In this document: piece after piece, positions 20,770 to 31,031 of the stretch
How positions within the stretch are numbered: position 1 is the stretch's first letter
Layout of the letters: the number at the start of each line of letters is the position of its first letter
NCBI GenBank assembly: GCA_026075535.2
Contig: AP026539.1
Span: 12,090,001 to 12,154,000, forward strand
Direction of reading: 5' to 3'
DNA length: 64,000 nucleotides
Source of the DNA: Tricholoma matsutake
Taxonomy: Eukaryota; Basidiomycota; Agaricomycetes; Agaricales; Tricholomataceae
Program-made: the position numbers and the translations under genes
The notes under the pieces: generated by a model
The model's input: the letters and a program-made list of their open reading frames with translations, nothing else
Databases searched by the model: none
What the model was told of the DNA's origin: nothing

Positions 20770-21117
20770 ATGCTCACAGGAATTGCGATCCTCGCCATCG
20801 TCATTGGCATGACCCTGGCTGCAGTCGCAGCCCTGACCTTTGCATTTTGCCTCTATGCCATCTTTCAACTGACCCCTGAACCCCCGATTTCAGACATTGA
20901 ATTCTCTATCTTGCAACGCCCCTCAGAGAACCCCCCTTCCAATGACACCACCGACTCCTTGACATCACTGCCTAGGGCAGCACAAACTAGAAGAACCCGA
21001 TCATGGTCCAAGTTCAGATATGAATTATTCCTCCACCGCACCCCTCAAGCCCAACCCACCCATATATCCAGACCATACCCAATCAGACCACAGAGGAGAG
21101 ACGAAGATTTAGGTTGA
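20770..21117 (+). CDS. Small single-pass membrane protein ORF (E, ORF4)
   Basis: This intact 115-codon ORF starts with ATG 20770 and ends 33 bases before the 3' LTR. Residues about 5-32 form one long hydrophobic helix (IAILAIVIGMTLAAVAAL, continuing to AIF), followed by a polar tail of about 80 residues that ends Arg/Pro-rich (RRTRSWSKFRYELF, PIRPQRRDEDLG). It could be a signal-anchor membrane protein. It is the only complete ORF in an otherwise broken element. No homologue is recognised and F lacks it. It may be env-like by position, but no fusion peptide, furin site or Cys pattern is visible. Chance survival of a short frame cannot be excluded. Confidence 0.5.
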   Translation: MLTGIAILAIVIGMTLAAVAALTFAFCLYAIFQLTPEPPISDIEFSILQRPSENPPSNDTTDSLTSLPRAAQTRRTRSWSKFRYELFLHRTPQAQPTHISRPYPIRPQRRDEDLG

Positions 21118-21150
21118 AGTGTGGAACTTTTGACCATAGTGGGGGGGTAA

Positions 21151-21790
21151 TGTTACAATTTTCCTTGTAACTCATGGAACCCGACTGACCCGACTGACCT
21201 GATGATCCCCTCCAGACAGGAGGCACTACTTGATTCATACCTAGGGCATGTCCTTGACACCAGACACACGCACAATGCATGCTGATTGCATGCATTCAAT
21301 CACCTTCCCATGGAAGGCACCCTTGACGCATGGTGACTCCATGCACCAGAACCCACTCCCACACATGCTGTGATATGACAGCCCCTTGACATGAGGTCTG
21401 TGATGTCAGACTCTCACAATCGACATCGGACACCTCATGCAATGCATGAGGCCTACTGTTTCTATTCTTACTTGATATGCATCTACCTTTCCAATTGGAC
21501 GATAAGGACCTCCCTTGTAGTATAAGTACTGCAACTCGTAGTAGGGATGTCCTTAGTTTAGATCTAGGCAATTAACAGCCTTAACTTGCAAACTCGTAAA
21601 CTTACTCGAAACCACTAAGGAAGCCCCTTAGTGCATGAACCTGAACGACTCTATGCAGAAGGCCTGCTAGAGTGCACTCTCCATCTTATGTCGGATGCTC
21701 CGAGTAAGACCAGTGCCAAACAACTCGTTGAGGAAGCACCTCATCGAACGACATTGACTAGATCGAGTGGTTGAGGCTTTGCCCTTAACA
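21151..21790 (+). repeat. 3' LTR of E (640 bp)
   Basis: Starts TGTTACAATTTTCC after a G-rich tract (gggggggtaa) and ends GCCCTTAACA. It matches 14001-14585 apart from an extra block of about 55 bases and scattered transitions. A third copy is the solo LTR at 49817-50465 on the other strand. Confidence 0.92.
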
Positions 21791-21794
21791 TAGA

Positions 21795-24480
21795 AAAAGG
21801 ATATATCCGACCATCAAAATTGCCCATGGCATCACCATTCTTCTTCGTTGCAAAGAAGGACTTGGATGCCCTGAGACCATGTCAGGACTACAAGTATTTG
21901 AACAATGGCACAATCAAGAACACCTACCCACTGCCGCTGGTAGGGGACCTGTTGGACAAACTGAGAGGGGCAAAATGGTTCACAAAACTAGACATCTGAT
22001 GGGGTATCACAATGTCAGGATAAAAGATGGTTATCAATGGAAAGCAGCCTTCAAGACAAACAGAGGGCTGTTTGAACCAATGGTGATGTTCTTTGGATTA
22101 TGCAACTCACCAGCAACCTTCCAGGCAATGATGAATGAGATCTTCCATGACATGATCGGAGAAGGATGGCTCGTGATTTGTGTGGACAACATCCTGATAT
22201 TCTCCAAGGATCAAAATGAACACCAGGAGAGGACAAGGAGGGTGCTGCAAAGACTGGCAGAAAACAACCTATACCTGAAGCCAGAGAAGTGCAAGTTCAA
22301 CATCCACAAAGTGGAGTTCTTAGGTCTGATCATCCGATCCAACAAAATTGCAATGGACAACATGAAACTGGCAGGTATACAGGATTGGCCAACCCCAACA
22401 AACATAAAGGCAGTCAGATATTTCCTGGGATTCAGGAACTTCTACAGGAAGTTCATTGGACATTTCATGGAGGCAAGAAGACCACTTAATGAACTGACAA
22501 AGAAGGACAAGGTGTTCAACTGGACTATGGAATGTGAACAAGCCTTTCAAATGCTGAAAAGGAAATTTGCAGAGGCACCGGTACTGCTGATGCCAGACCC
22601 AACAAAACCATTCATAATCGAATCAGATGCCTCGAAACATGCTACAGGAGGAGTGCTGAGACAAAGGGACACAAATGGGGACTGGCATCCATGTGGATAC
22701 ATATTGCACACACTAACACCAATGGAATGGAACTACAAGATATACAACAGGGAACTACTAGCCATCATGCGATTGCTAGAGACCTGGAGACACTACCTAC
22801 TGGGATCAGGACACCCAGTGGTAATCCTGTCAGATCACAAGAACCTGACATACTTCCGGACAGCACAGAAACTGAACAGATTACAGGCAATTCCTATCAG
22901 AATTCGACTTGCAGCTCATCCACATACCCAGATCACAGATGGTACAAAGCAATGTGTTATCATGAAGAGCAGACCACATACCAGTGGAAGACAATGATAA
23001 TGAAGACATCACAATGCTGCCAGAAATGGTATTTGTGAAATTCATTGACACTGAAATGCATGATCTGCTTGCAGGAAGCATCATGAAAGACGATCTGGTA
23101 AAGAGTGCAATCGAAGCACTGAAGACCAAGGGAATGCCGCTAATAAAATTGGTATTAGAAGACTGGAAGATACAAGATGAGCTTCTATTCTTCCGAGACA
23201 GATGCTACATCCCTGACAACAGAGATCTATGGAAGAAGCTGGTGCAAAAATACCACGAAGGAGTGACCAGCAGACACCCGGGACAATGGCAGATGACTGA
23301 AATGGTCAGAAGGGACTACTGGTGGCTGGGGATGATGACATACATCAAGAACTACATTGCTGGATGTGTAATATGCCAGCAGATGAAGGTCAATACCCAC
23401 CCAATGACACTGCCACTACAACCAATCAAATCCAAAGTGACTAGACCATTCCCAATGGTAATGACCGATTTCATAACTGACCTACCAGAGTCCGACAGTT
23501 ATAATGCACTCATGGTTGTGGTAGACCATGGTCTTACAAAGGGGGTAATTTTTATCCCTTGCAGGAAAACCGTAGATGCATTGGGGGCACCCACCCTCTA
23601 CTTGGATCATGTCTACAAATGATTCGGCCTGCCAGACAAGATCATCTCTGACTGAGATCCCAGATCCCAGATTTGCCTCACAGCTTTTCCAGGAGCTGGG
23701 AAGACTGCTTGGAATCAAGCTGTCAATCTGCACAGCATATCTGATGGGGAGACAGAACAGGTAAACCAAGAAGTGGAAGTATACCTATGGATTTTCTGCT
23801 CGACCAATCAGGAGAATTGGAAGCACCTCCTCCCGACCATGGAGTTCATGCACAACCAAAGAACACACTCCATACAGAAGAACTCCCCATTCTACCTTAT
23901 GATGGGCTACAAACCCAAGGCAATCCCACTCCCCTATCTGAAAATGAACATACTGGAAATAGAGAAGTAAATTGTCACACTACAACAAGCCCAAGATGAA
24001 GCAAGGGCAATGCATGAGTTGGCCAGACAAATGATGGCAGAAAGGACAACAAGGCACTTCACCCCATTCAAAGAAGGAGACAGGGTGTGGCTAGAGGCGA
24101 AGAACCTCAAAATGACACATGCAACAAGGAAGCTTGCACCAAAGAGAGAAGGACCCTTCACTGTTGAAAGAGTCATAAACCCACTCTCCTACCAATTAAA
24201 GCTGCCAGAACAGTGGAAAATACACCCAGTATTCCATGCGGCACTCCTTTCCCTATATAAAGAAACTGAGACACATGGGCCAAATTTCCCAAAACCACCA
24301 CCTGACTTGATAGAAGGCAAATCGGAGTACAAAGTGGAAGCAATCACCAGACACAAGAAGAAAGGGAGGACCATGCACTTCCTAGTGAAGTGGGTCAGAT
24401 ACCCAACCTCAGAGAACTCATGGGAGCCTAAGGGAAACTTGAAACATGCCAAGAGAATCCTAGGAGCATATAAACAGTGA
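21795..24480 (+). pseudogene. pol: RT, RNase H, integrase, chromodomain (F)
   Basis: It starts [20 protein letters not shown] (CGA kept where E and A3 have TGA). A one-base loss near 22011 shifts frame just after LDI*WG. RT then reads [11 protein letters not shown] and [11 protein letters not shown], so the catalytic YMDD is CVDN. RNase H, the HHCC zinc region (KYHEGVTSRHPGQW) and integrase DDE parts follow, broken by a small deletion near 22890, a TGA at 23620-23622 (VYK*FGLP), a duplicated gatcccagatccc near 23655 and a deletion near 23735. The chromodomain (EYKVEAITRHKKK, KWVRYPTSENSWEP) is open to its natural stop. Confidence 0.85.
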
Positions 24481-24537
24481 CAACAGCTGTAGAATCCTCA
24501 AACCAAAAACCCCCACCAACTGATAGACAGAACAGAC

Positions 24538-25213
24538 ATGCCCACTGAACAAAGATTCACCCATGAATTCCTACAAAACACATTGAACACTGATGCCCTC
24601 AACACTCAGCTTGCTAATGACCTACCGAAATACCATCTCACCCAAATGTGCTTCTACTACCAAAGCATGATTGACTGGATGGAATGAAATCTCAAAAAAG
24701 CCATGAATGATGCAGAGACCCTTGGGATCAAACAGGCAATCCAAGACATGGCTGCACCACAGTCAGACAAACAGAAAGTGGCTGAGGGGAAACCTCATAC
24801 TCCCACAGATCCATTCCAGCAACCACCAACCTCACCCTCGCCATCCAACGAGCGGAAGAACAAAAATAAACAACAAACCACCTCTGGAAGTGCCTCCCAC
24901 TCTCCAAGGCAGAGCATTAGAAGTCATAGACCTCAATGACACCTGAACCTGAACTGCAGATGACCCAGCCACCCTGGTCCCCCCCACACCAGATGCTTCA
25001 TCTGTCATGCAATTGGGCACTTTGGCCTGATTTGCCAGAAGCATATTTGCAAGCACTGCAACCAACGAGGCCCCAGGCACTATAGTGCTAAAATGACAAA
25101 GGGAGCTGGAGGAAGCGGAGCAAAGATGATGGGATTTCCTTGAGTCTGGATACAATGACTTCAATGACAATGCAATGGGGAACATGACTGGAGAACCCCA
25201 CAGGAGGTTCTAG
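24538..25213 (+). pseudogene. Accessory cassette Y ORF (F)
   Basis: ATG 24538 opens MPTEQRFTHEFLQNTLNTDA, PKYHLTQMCFYYQS, then a TGA, NLKKAMNDAETLGIKQAIQD and a Pro/Ser-rich tract. After small frame changes near 24900 the two knuckles appear (CFICHAIGHFGLIC, and CKHCNQRGP lacking its last Cys), and the acidic end (SGYNDFNDNAMGNMTGEP) stops at TAG 25211. It is a homologue of E 20049-20730 inside an element whose LTR is family A. No membrane ORF follows. Confidence 0.65.
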
Positions 25214-25277
25214 GGGGTAATGTGAAGAAGAAGATGAAGAAAGATGGTGATCAAAGTCAGTGACTTCAAGGAGGTAA

Positions 25278-25803
25278 TGTTACGATTTCATCATTGTAAC
25301 CAGCAAGACGGGGTATTTTATTTTTCCTCCAACTCGACATGACTCATCCTGATGGGACCCTCTGACCTGACTCCCACTGATTTACAGGCTGCACTGCAGC
25401 AGTCCTTGACATTGGATCCTTGACATCAGACACCTCATGCTAGGCATGAGGATTACTTTTCTATTGTTCTCTTTGATATTTACTTGATAAGTGTCTCATC
25501 TTCCGATTGGACGATAGGTAGTCTTAGAACCATATATAAGCTGTAGTGATACTCTGTGTAGTACTCAGCTTGACCTAATTCAATAATGGTCTTAAACTCA
25601 ATCCAAACAACTCGACAACTCAGAAAGTCTCTGAGTTGTGATTACTTGAACTTGACAGTTGGAAAGCCTCCAACTGTGATACACAAACCAACAGTCCACT
25701 TAGAAAGCCTCTAAGTGTGGATAGCCATACCAACTAGGGAAGCACCCAAGTCCAGATTAGAACCCGATACACCTCAGCTGAGTTGAGACTTATAATCTTA
25801 GCA
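25278..25803 (+). repeat. LTR of element F (family A)
   Basis: Starts TGTTACGATT and ends ATCTTAGCA, one base off the usual TTAACA. TATATAAGC and CTCAGCTTGACCT are present. Hairpins keep the 7-7-7 form: stems AACTCAG (loop AAAGTCT), CAGTTGG and CACTTAG (loops AAAGCCT). The CACTTAG stem replaces TACTCAG of A1 with changes on both sides. Confidence 0.88.
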
Positions 25804-26812
25804 TCACATATAGTATATATGCACCCTCCCTTAAGCATTAGTTGAACGACTTAACCATTCTTTTTTGGTATGCACCCCTTCCTCCTAGTTTACCTAAAAG
25901 ACTCATCCCACTATATTTCCACAATGCCTGAACAGATCTTTTCAAAAATTACCATTCTACATTATATATAGTATATATACACACTTACCTAAGCATTAAG
26001 TGAATTACTTAATCATTCTTTTTTGGTATGCACATCTTCCTCCTAGTTTACCCAAACAGCTCATTTACTGTGAGCAGTGTGAGTCAGGGCACCATCTACT
26101 GGGCGTGTACACCCCCTGAAACCAAAGCAGTATGTAAATGGATGCATGTAGAGGTAGGGAGTGATGGAGGAAGAGCTATGCACCAGAGACCAGGTTGAAC
26201 CAAGTAGTCCCAAAAAGGAAATAAACCACATTCCCCTTCACAATGGTGCAAAAAACTTTGTATAACACTTGTATTGTATTACTCTATACTTAAACTGCCA
26301 ATTACACACTATAGAACTTGAAAAATGGCAGGTAGTTACCATGGTGAATCAGACCTGAAAATAACTGTGGTAAAAAACCAGCATGTGGTTTTGACAGGTA
26401 TGGGTGCAGTGTGGGAAAATCTTACCCACGGTGTGACCCATGTTACACCCTAGTGATATGATGATGGTGCAATGGGTGAACCCAGACTCCAAACCAGCTG
26501 TGGGCCACATTAAACTTTTTTTTTGCTTATGTAAACTTGAACTTAACACATACACAGTGGGCAAGTTCCGAGGCAGTTGACTTGTAGCTGACTTGTAGTT
26601 GACTCATGGTTTACTCACAGTTTACTTGCAGTTGACACCTCATTACATAATCCTACCAAATTGAGATTGATGCAAGATTGATGCATTCTCTTAAGAACAA
26701 ACTGTTTAAATCAATCGGTTCATGAGGGTGACCATGGTGACTGGCATCAGACTGGCACTGTAGAGGATGTACATCAGTTACAATAGCAACAAATTTTGAT
26801 GTCTCTATTAAA
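25804..26812. other. AT-rich spacer with a direct repeat and 11-bp tandem units
   Basis: A block of about 100 bases (atatagtatatatgcac ... tcctcctagtttaccc) at 25806-25905 is repeated at about 25967-26065 in the same orientation. At 26581-26635 five 11-bp units follow each other (CTTGTAGCTGA, CTTGTAGTTGA, CTCATGGTTTA, CTCACAGTTTA, CTTGCAGTTGA). No gene is visible in this stretch. Confidence 0.6.
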
Positions 26813-26866
26813 ATGGTCCAAAACAGCTATCATTCTTTTCCTCTCTTTTCCTTCACCAAGTTCACC

Positions 26867-27011
26867 ATGCCTCCAGTCATATGTAACTGTACAATTTACT
26901 GCACAAAAACTATCTTCATCAATGATGTTGAACAGCCAGGACAGTATGTTGATGGTTCTACCTGTTTGAAGCATGAGAAACAGGATAAAGATAAATGGCC
27001 TGTGTCACAAC
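26867..27011 (+). pseudogene. Cys-rich N-terminal fragment, possibly of a DNA-transposon gene
   Basis: A short open frame reads MPPVICNCTIYCTKTIF, then VDGSTCLKHEKQD, before it runs into the family-B LTR fragment at 27012. A CxCxxxC followed by a Cys/His pair about 20 residues later resembles the N-terminus of some large fungal DNA-transposon proteins (Plavaka/KDZ type). This is recall only. It is only about 48 codons long. Confidence 0.3.
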
Positions 27012-27252
27012 TATAAGGGCAACCTCAGCCTAGCAAAGGGAAATTTGAAGTTAAAATTATACTACATATTACAGGGATTGGGGGCACACCTAGCAAAGGG
27101 AAATCTGAAGAGAAAACTCTAAGGATCCCTGTGCCAATGCCCAGTATATGTGAAGACTGCAAAAATCAAATAATAATCTAAAAATAGAAAAGGCAGAGAT
27201 AGGCAGATCAAGGCCGCTGAATGACATCATACCAAGGGGTAGATGTTGGAAG
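27012..27252 (-). repeat. Family-B LTR fragment, cut by the copia element
   Basis: It is the reverse complement of 6351-6604, starting tataagggcaacc at the LTR 3' end and continuing to ggggtagatgttggaag. There the next base begins the copia LTR. The 5' half of this LTR is missing. Orientation and type fit the 3' LTR of the minus-strand family-B element at 46589-51827. Confidence 0.8.
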
Positions 27253-27590
27253 TGTTGAGAATTACACCGTGATAGGGTGATGACCAACGCATGTGATGTG
27301 TATGCTATTCTTAGCACACCCCTTTGATGCACTTAAACAAACATTTTATCCCTTTATCCCTTTGCTTCTTTATCTGACAGGACTTGTATATATACAGTAG
27401 ATAGTTGCTCGACCACCTCAGTCACTTATACAAGGACTAAGGTGAGCATCAACTCTCGTACTTTTCATATAGTTTGCTTACTGTACTTGTAGTGTATTCT
27501 CATATATTCTAGGTATAGTATACATCGAATAGAGTCACTTATACAAGGACTGAGTGTATTCTCATATATTCTAGGAATTGATTCTCTACA
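27253..27590 (+). repeat. 5' LTR of copia element and primer site
   Basis: Starts TGTTGAGAAT and ends ATTCTCTACA, an inverted repeat with one mismatch. A TATA (TATATATAC) lies near 27390. Two segments (gtcacttatacaaggact and gtgtattctcatatattctagg) are duplicated inside. The next bases, GGTTATGGGCC, match the anticodon-arm half of initiator tRNA-Met (complement GGCCCATAACC), the half-tRNA priming typical of copia. Confidence 0.8.
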
Positions 27591-27759
27591 GGTTATGGGC
27601 CATTTTCATTGTGGAATCGACGGTAGAAACTTCCTAGCCACTCAATGTTTCTTTGTGACCTCATTTTTGATCGATCGATCACCCTATACAGTCGCATAGA
27701 CCTCCTTTGTTGCCTAGCACATCCCTCCACACCTGTCCCCTGCTATATCCAAACCTCTT

Positions 27760-28725
27760 TTGATCATGGCTGCTGACTCTGAACCCACTACTGTCTATGT
27801 TTCACCTATCAAACTATTGGTACAATACTCTGGGGAAAAACTCAACAAACTCAAGTCTAATTACAAAGAATGGTGTGAAGATGTCACTATTGCTCTTTCA
27901 CTCAATGGTTTGTATGACTATGTTACTGGGGACATTAAAGCCCCACCTACTACAGAACCTCGAGCGCTTTCCAACTGGAAGGCCAACTCGCACTTGGCAT
28001 ATGCATTCCTTGCATCTAGCGTGTCTTCCTCCAAACTACCTTTCATGGATATGACAAAGGGTCCCAACATCAATTGGACGACTCTTCGGGATTGTCACCA
28101 GAAGGAGGGTCCAGTTCGCCTCCAGCTACTCCAACAGGCTCTCTCCATACAATGTTCAAAGGAAGTTCCACTCCCGGAGACCACTGACAAGATTTGCACC
28201 CTGATTGAGCGTGCATTCACCATGGGGGACATAAAAGCTGATCTCCTCTGTTGCATAGCACTTCTTAACTCCCTTAGTGAACACTTCCCTTATGCATGCT
28301 CCATCATCTCCCATGACATTACCACCTCAACTGTGTCCACACCTTATACCTCCAAAGACATTTGCCATTTCCTGGAAAACGAACAAACCCTACTCGAGAA
28401 CGACCAGTGTGATGCATCCCGATCAACCATTGCCCTTGCCACCCATGTCAAACCAACAAAATCGTCCAATGCACCCATTTGCAAAAAATCTGGTCATACC
28501 AATGATTTTTGTATCATTGAACCAGGAGGGGGTATGGCTGGGAAAACAATTGATGAGTCCAAAGCTTCCCGGAAACTTATGCTTGAGAAGAAGAGGCAAG
28601 GTACTGATTCTTCCAAGGTTCCAGTGACTGAAAGATGTCAATGGACGTGCATTCACTGTAATGATCCACTCCCCCCAGGTGTCATCACCTTTCCCCACTC
28701 CAGAATTTGCTGGATTAGCCACTGA
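27760..28725 (+). CDS. gag: Copia gag
   Basis: This open frame of 321 codons starts at ATG 27760, or the ATG at 27766 two codons on. It has copia Gag features: LNGLYDYVTGDIKAP and ALSNWKANSHLAYAFLAS near residues 48-88, WTTLRDCHQKEG, and a degenerate zinc knuckle (PICKKSGHTNDFCI) at about residue 240, lacking the first Cys. The C-terminus runs into the frame change with protease near 28700. Gag forms the particle. It is the best-preserved ORF of this element. Confidence 0.82.
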   Translation: MIMAADSEPTTVYVSPIKLLVQYSGEKLNKLKSNYKEWCEDVTIALSLNGLYDYVTGDIKAPPTTEPRALSNWKANSHLAYAFLASSVSSSKLPFMDMTKGPNINWTTLRDCHQKEGPVRLQLLQQALSIQCSKEVPLPETTDKICTLIERAFTMGDIKADLLCCIALLNSLSEHFPYACSIISHDITTSTVSTPYTSKDICHFLENEQTLLENDQCDASRSTIALATHVKPTKSSNAPICKKSGHTNDFCIIEPGGGMAGKTIDESKASRKLMLEKKRQGTDSSKVPVTERCQWTCIHCNDPLPPGVITFPHSRICWISH

Positions 28726-29085
28726 TCCTCTCCCCATGGCTACGATTGACAAAGTTGAATACAAGGGCTGGTTAGTGATTGAGGAGGAGCCTGTTACTTT
28801 GGTCAACTGGGATGAGCATCACACTATGGCCATAGATGGTGCATTCACTATTGAACCTCTGAACCAATCAAACTGCAGCCAAATATCCCTCACAAATTTT
28901 CCCTTCATCGTTGACACCAGTGCTATGGTTCACATATCACCTGAATGTTCCAACTTCCTCTCCCTCCGTCCCATTCAACCCTGCTCAGTAAAAGGCATAG
29001 AGGGATCTTCCATCACCGCTATAGGTGTCAGCGACATCAAACTAAGGGTGGCACGGGGCGCATCAATCACCTTATGTAATGCTCT
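28661..29085 (+). pseudogene. pol: Copia protease and start of integrase, cut by MITE
   Basis: Frame with FIVDTSAMVHISPECSNF: the D[ST]GA motif appears as DTSA, so the conserved Gly is replaced. It continues GIEGSSITAIGVSDIKL and NAL, where the MITE at 29086 interrupts. Sequence resumes after it as YIPNAMVCLISI, so the original coding was NALYIPNA. Confidence 0.78.
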
Positions 29086-29397
29086 TAGGGAACTGCACGG
29101 GTTTCCCACGCTTTTATTTCCTAATTTATTCAATGAGTTTTGCATGAAAACTCATGAAAAAATGATTTTCTGATAGCTATTCAATGGATGCTTGTGATAC
29201 AAGGGACAAAATAATTTATTTTCAACCTTGTCACATGACAGATGTCACCCAAATATTATTTTATGTGTTAGATCACAAAGAGCCAACAAAAAGCTTCCAG
29301 AAAATCTTTTTTTCATGATTTTTCATGCAAAACTCATTGAATAAATTAGGAAAGAAGAGTGTGGGAAACCCACAGGTAAAACCCGTGCAGTTCCCTA
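29086..29397. mobile_element. hAT-type MITE (312 bp) with perfect 8-bp target duplication
   Basis: The termini are TAGGGAACTGCACGGG and CCCGTGCAGTTCCCTA. Inverted-repeat arms extend about 90-100 bases (inner part AATTTATTCAATGAGTTTTG on the left, its complement on the right), with a small gap in the left arm. AATGCTCT flanks it on both sides (29078-29085 and 29398-29405). An 8-bp duplication and a TAGGG end fit the hAT superfamily. It has no coding capacity and could fold into one long hairpin. Confidence 0.92.
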
Positions 29398-30474
29398 AAT
29401 GCTCTTTACATCCCAAATGCGATGGTTTGCCTCATTTCCATCAGATCCCTTCCTGAGGACTCGAATGCCATAGCTCACTTTGACTCCTCTTTCTGCTGGA
29501 TAACCAATAAATCCACTGGCTCCCTCATTGCCCAGGGCTCTCGACTCTCCACCAAGAAACTCTATGCGCTCACCTTACACTCTGCCACTGCTGACCACGC
29601 TTTCACTGTCCACAGTTCACCAAACCTGGAAACCTGGCATCATCGCCTTGGTCATGCCAACTACCAGTCCCTATGGGACATGGCCAAGAAGGGTACATTC
29701 ACAGGTGTGCCAATCTCTTCTGTTTTGAGACCGCCCAAGTGTGATGCATGCATCCTTGGCAAGCAGACAAAGACTCTGGTCCCCTAGAAGTGCAAAGAGG
29801 GGGAGGGGCATAGAGCAACAAGGAAGCTAGAAAAGGTGTGGGTTGATTTGTCAGGTCCGCATGCTGTCAAGTCCCACACTGGGAACAAGTACATTATGGA
29901 CATAGTGGACAATTGTACTTCATTTCCCTGGTCTATACCATTTAAAAATAAAGACAACACATTTCCAGAACTCAAAGCCTGGGAGTTGGCACATGAATCC
30001 AAAACTGGTCTGAAAGTCGAAATCTACATCATGGACAATGGTGAACTGAAGTGCAACAAAATGGAAGCTTGGCTCAAATCCTGGGGGACAACTCAATGTT
30101 TCATGGCACCACATACGTCTGCTCATATTGGGCAAGTTGAACGAATGCATCAGATGCTCATGGCAAAAGCACATACTATGCGACTCTACACTAATTTGCC
30201 AACATACTTGTGGGATGAGTTTTACTTGATGGCTGTTCACGTACATGCCAGAACTATGCATTTACTAAAAGGGGTTACACCTTGGGAACTTTGGCATGAA
30301 CGTGAACCCAACTACTCATACATGCGTGAAATTGGTTGCCACACATTTGTTCTAATCCCTAACAAACACAACCCCAAAATCTTTGAACAGGCAATTGAAT
30401 GTGTCCTTATTGGATATGAGCCCAAATCAAAAGCCTACAGGTGTTACCACCATAACTATCCACAAAGTGTATAG
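29398..30474 (+). pseudogene. pol: Copia integrase
   Basis: The GAG-pre-integrase zinc region reads WHHRLGHANYQSLWDMAK with CDACILGKQ. A TAG at 29785-29787 follows, then the core: VWVDLSGPHAVKSHTGN (first Asp), IYIMDNGELKCNK (second Asp) and HIGQVERMHQMLMAKAHTM (Glu). The core frame is open to 30474. It continues into a Pro-rich C-terminal region (30483-30960) with several TGA/TAA stops. The catalytic triad looks intact. Confidence 0.82.
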
Positions 30475-31031
30475 CTCATATCATGTCTGCTTTATTGAGA
30501 GTCATGAAGGACACACTCCACCAGCCTTAGACATGCAACCAGACCACACTGATCCCAATCCCACTGCTCCAATGCCTGTCCTTCCACACAAGGAGGATGA
30601 TGATGAGGTCGAACCTCTCGCCCCTCCCACACCTCCCAATCCGGACATTATCACACAACCAATGCCCAGGCCCCTGTGCCATTCCTCCCAGGTACCTATA
30701 CCAACAGAACATAACCCAACTGGTGAACCCTTCACTACATGTACTGAGGTGGCCATTCAAGAATCCAAGGAGAGTGTAGCTCATGTCAAAGAGATGCATT
30801 GAGAACATTGGGCCACCAAACATGCTGGATCCCAGGACAATTGCCTGAACATCCCTGCTGATGGGAGTGACATCATTGATGATCTTCAACTCGCATTCGA
30901 GAACCTTGATCTCAGCAATCAGGCACACAATCTCCTGGCTATGATCTCAGAGATGACTGATTTTGATCCATAATCACTTCAATTTGAGGATGAGCCACAG
31001 ACTTGGGATGAAGTGAAGAACTCAGCAGACG

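Larger units (their letters stand above)
14001..21790 (+). mobile_element. Ty3/gypsy chromovirus E (full length, 7.8 kb)
   Basis: Two LTRs bound gag, protease, a repetitive linker, RT, RNase H, integrase, chromodomain and two accessory ORFs. Protein order and sequence make it a sister family of A, and the LTRs share segments with A. Almost every ORF except the last is broken, mostly by TGA. The five bases outside the LTRs differ (gtcat on the left, tagaa on the right): left is minisatellite, right is mid-pol of element F. The two ends may thus derive from different insertions, or one flank was deleted. Confidence 0.88.
21791..25803 (+). mobile_element. Ty3/gypsy element F (family A pol and LTR, cassette Y)
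   Basis: It begins in the protease-RT linker immediately after the E 3' LTR and runs to a family-A LTR. RT, RNase H, integrase and chromodomain match A3 closely. The accessory ORF, however, is of the type seen in E, and the last bases before the LTR (gatcaaagtcagtgacttcaag) return to the family-A type. It is therefore a mosaic. The 5' part is missing. Confidence 0.85.
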
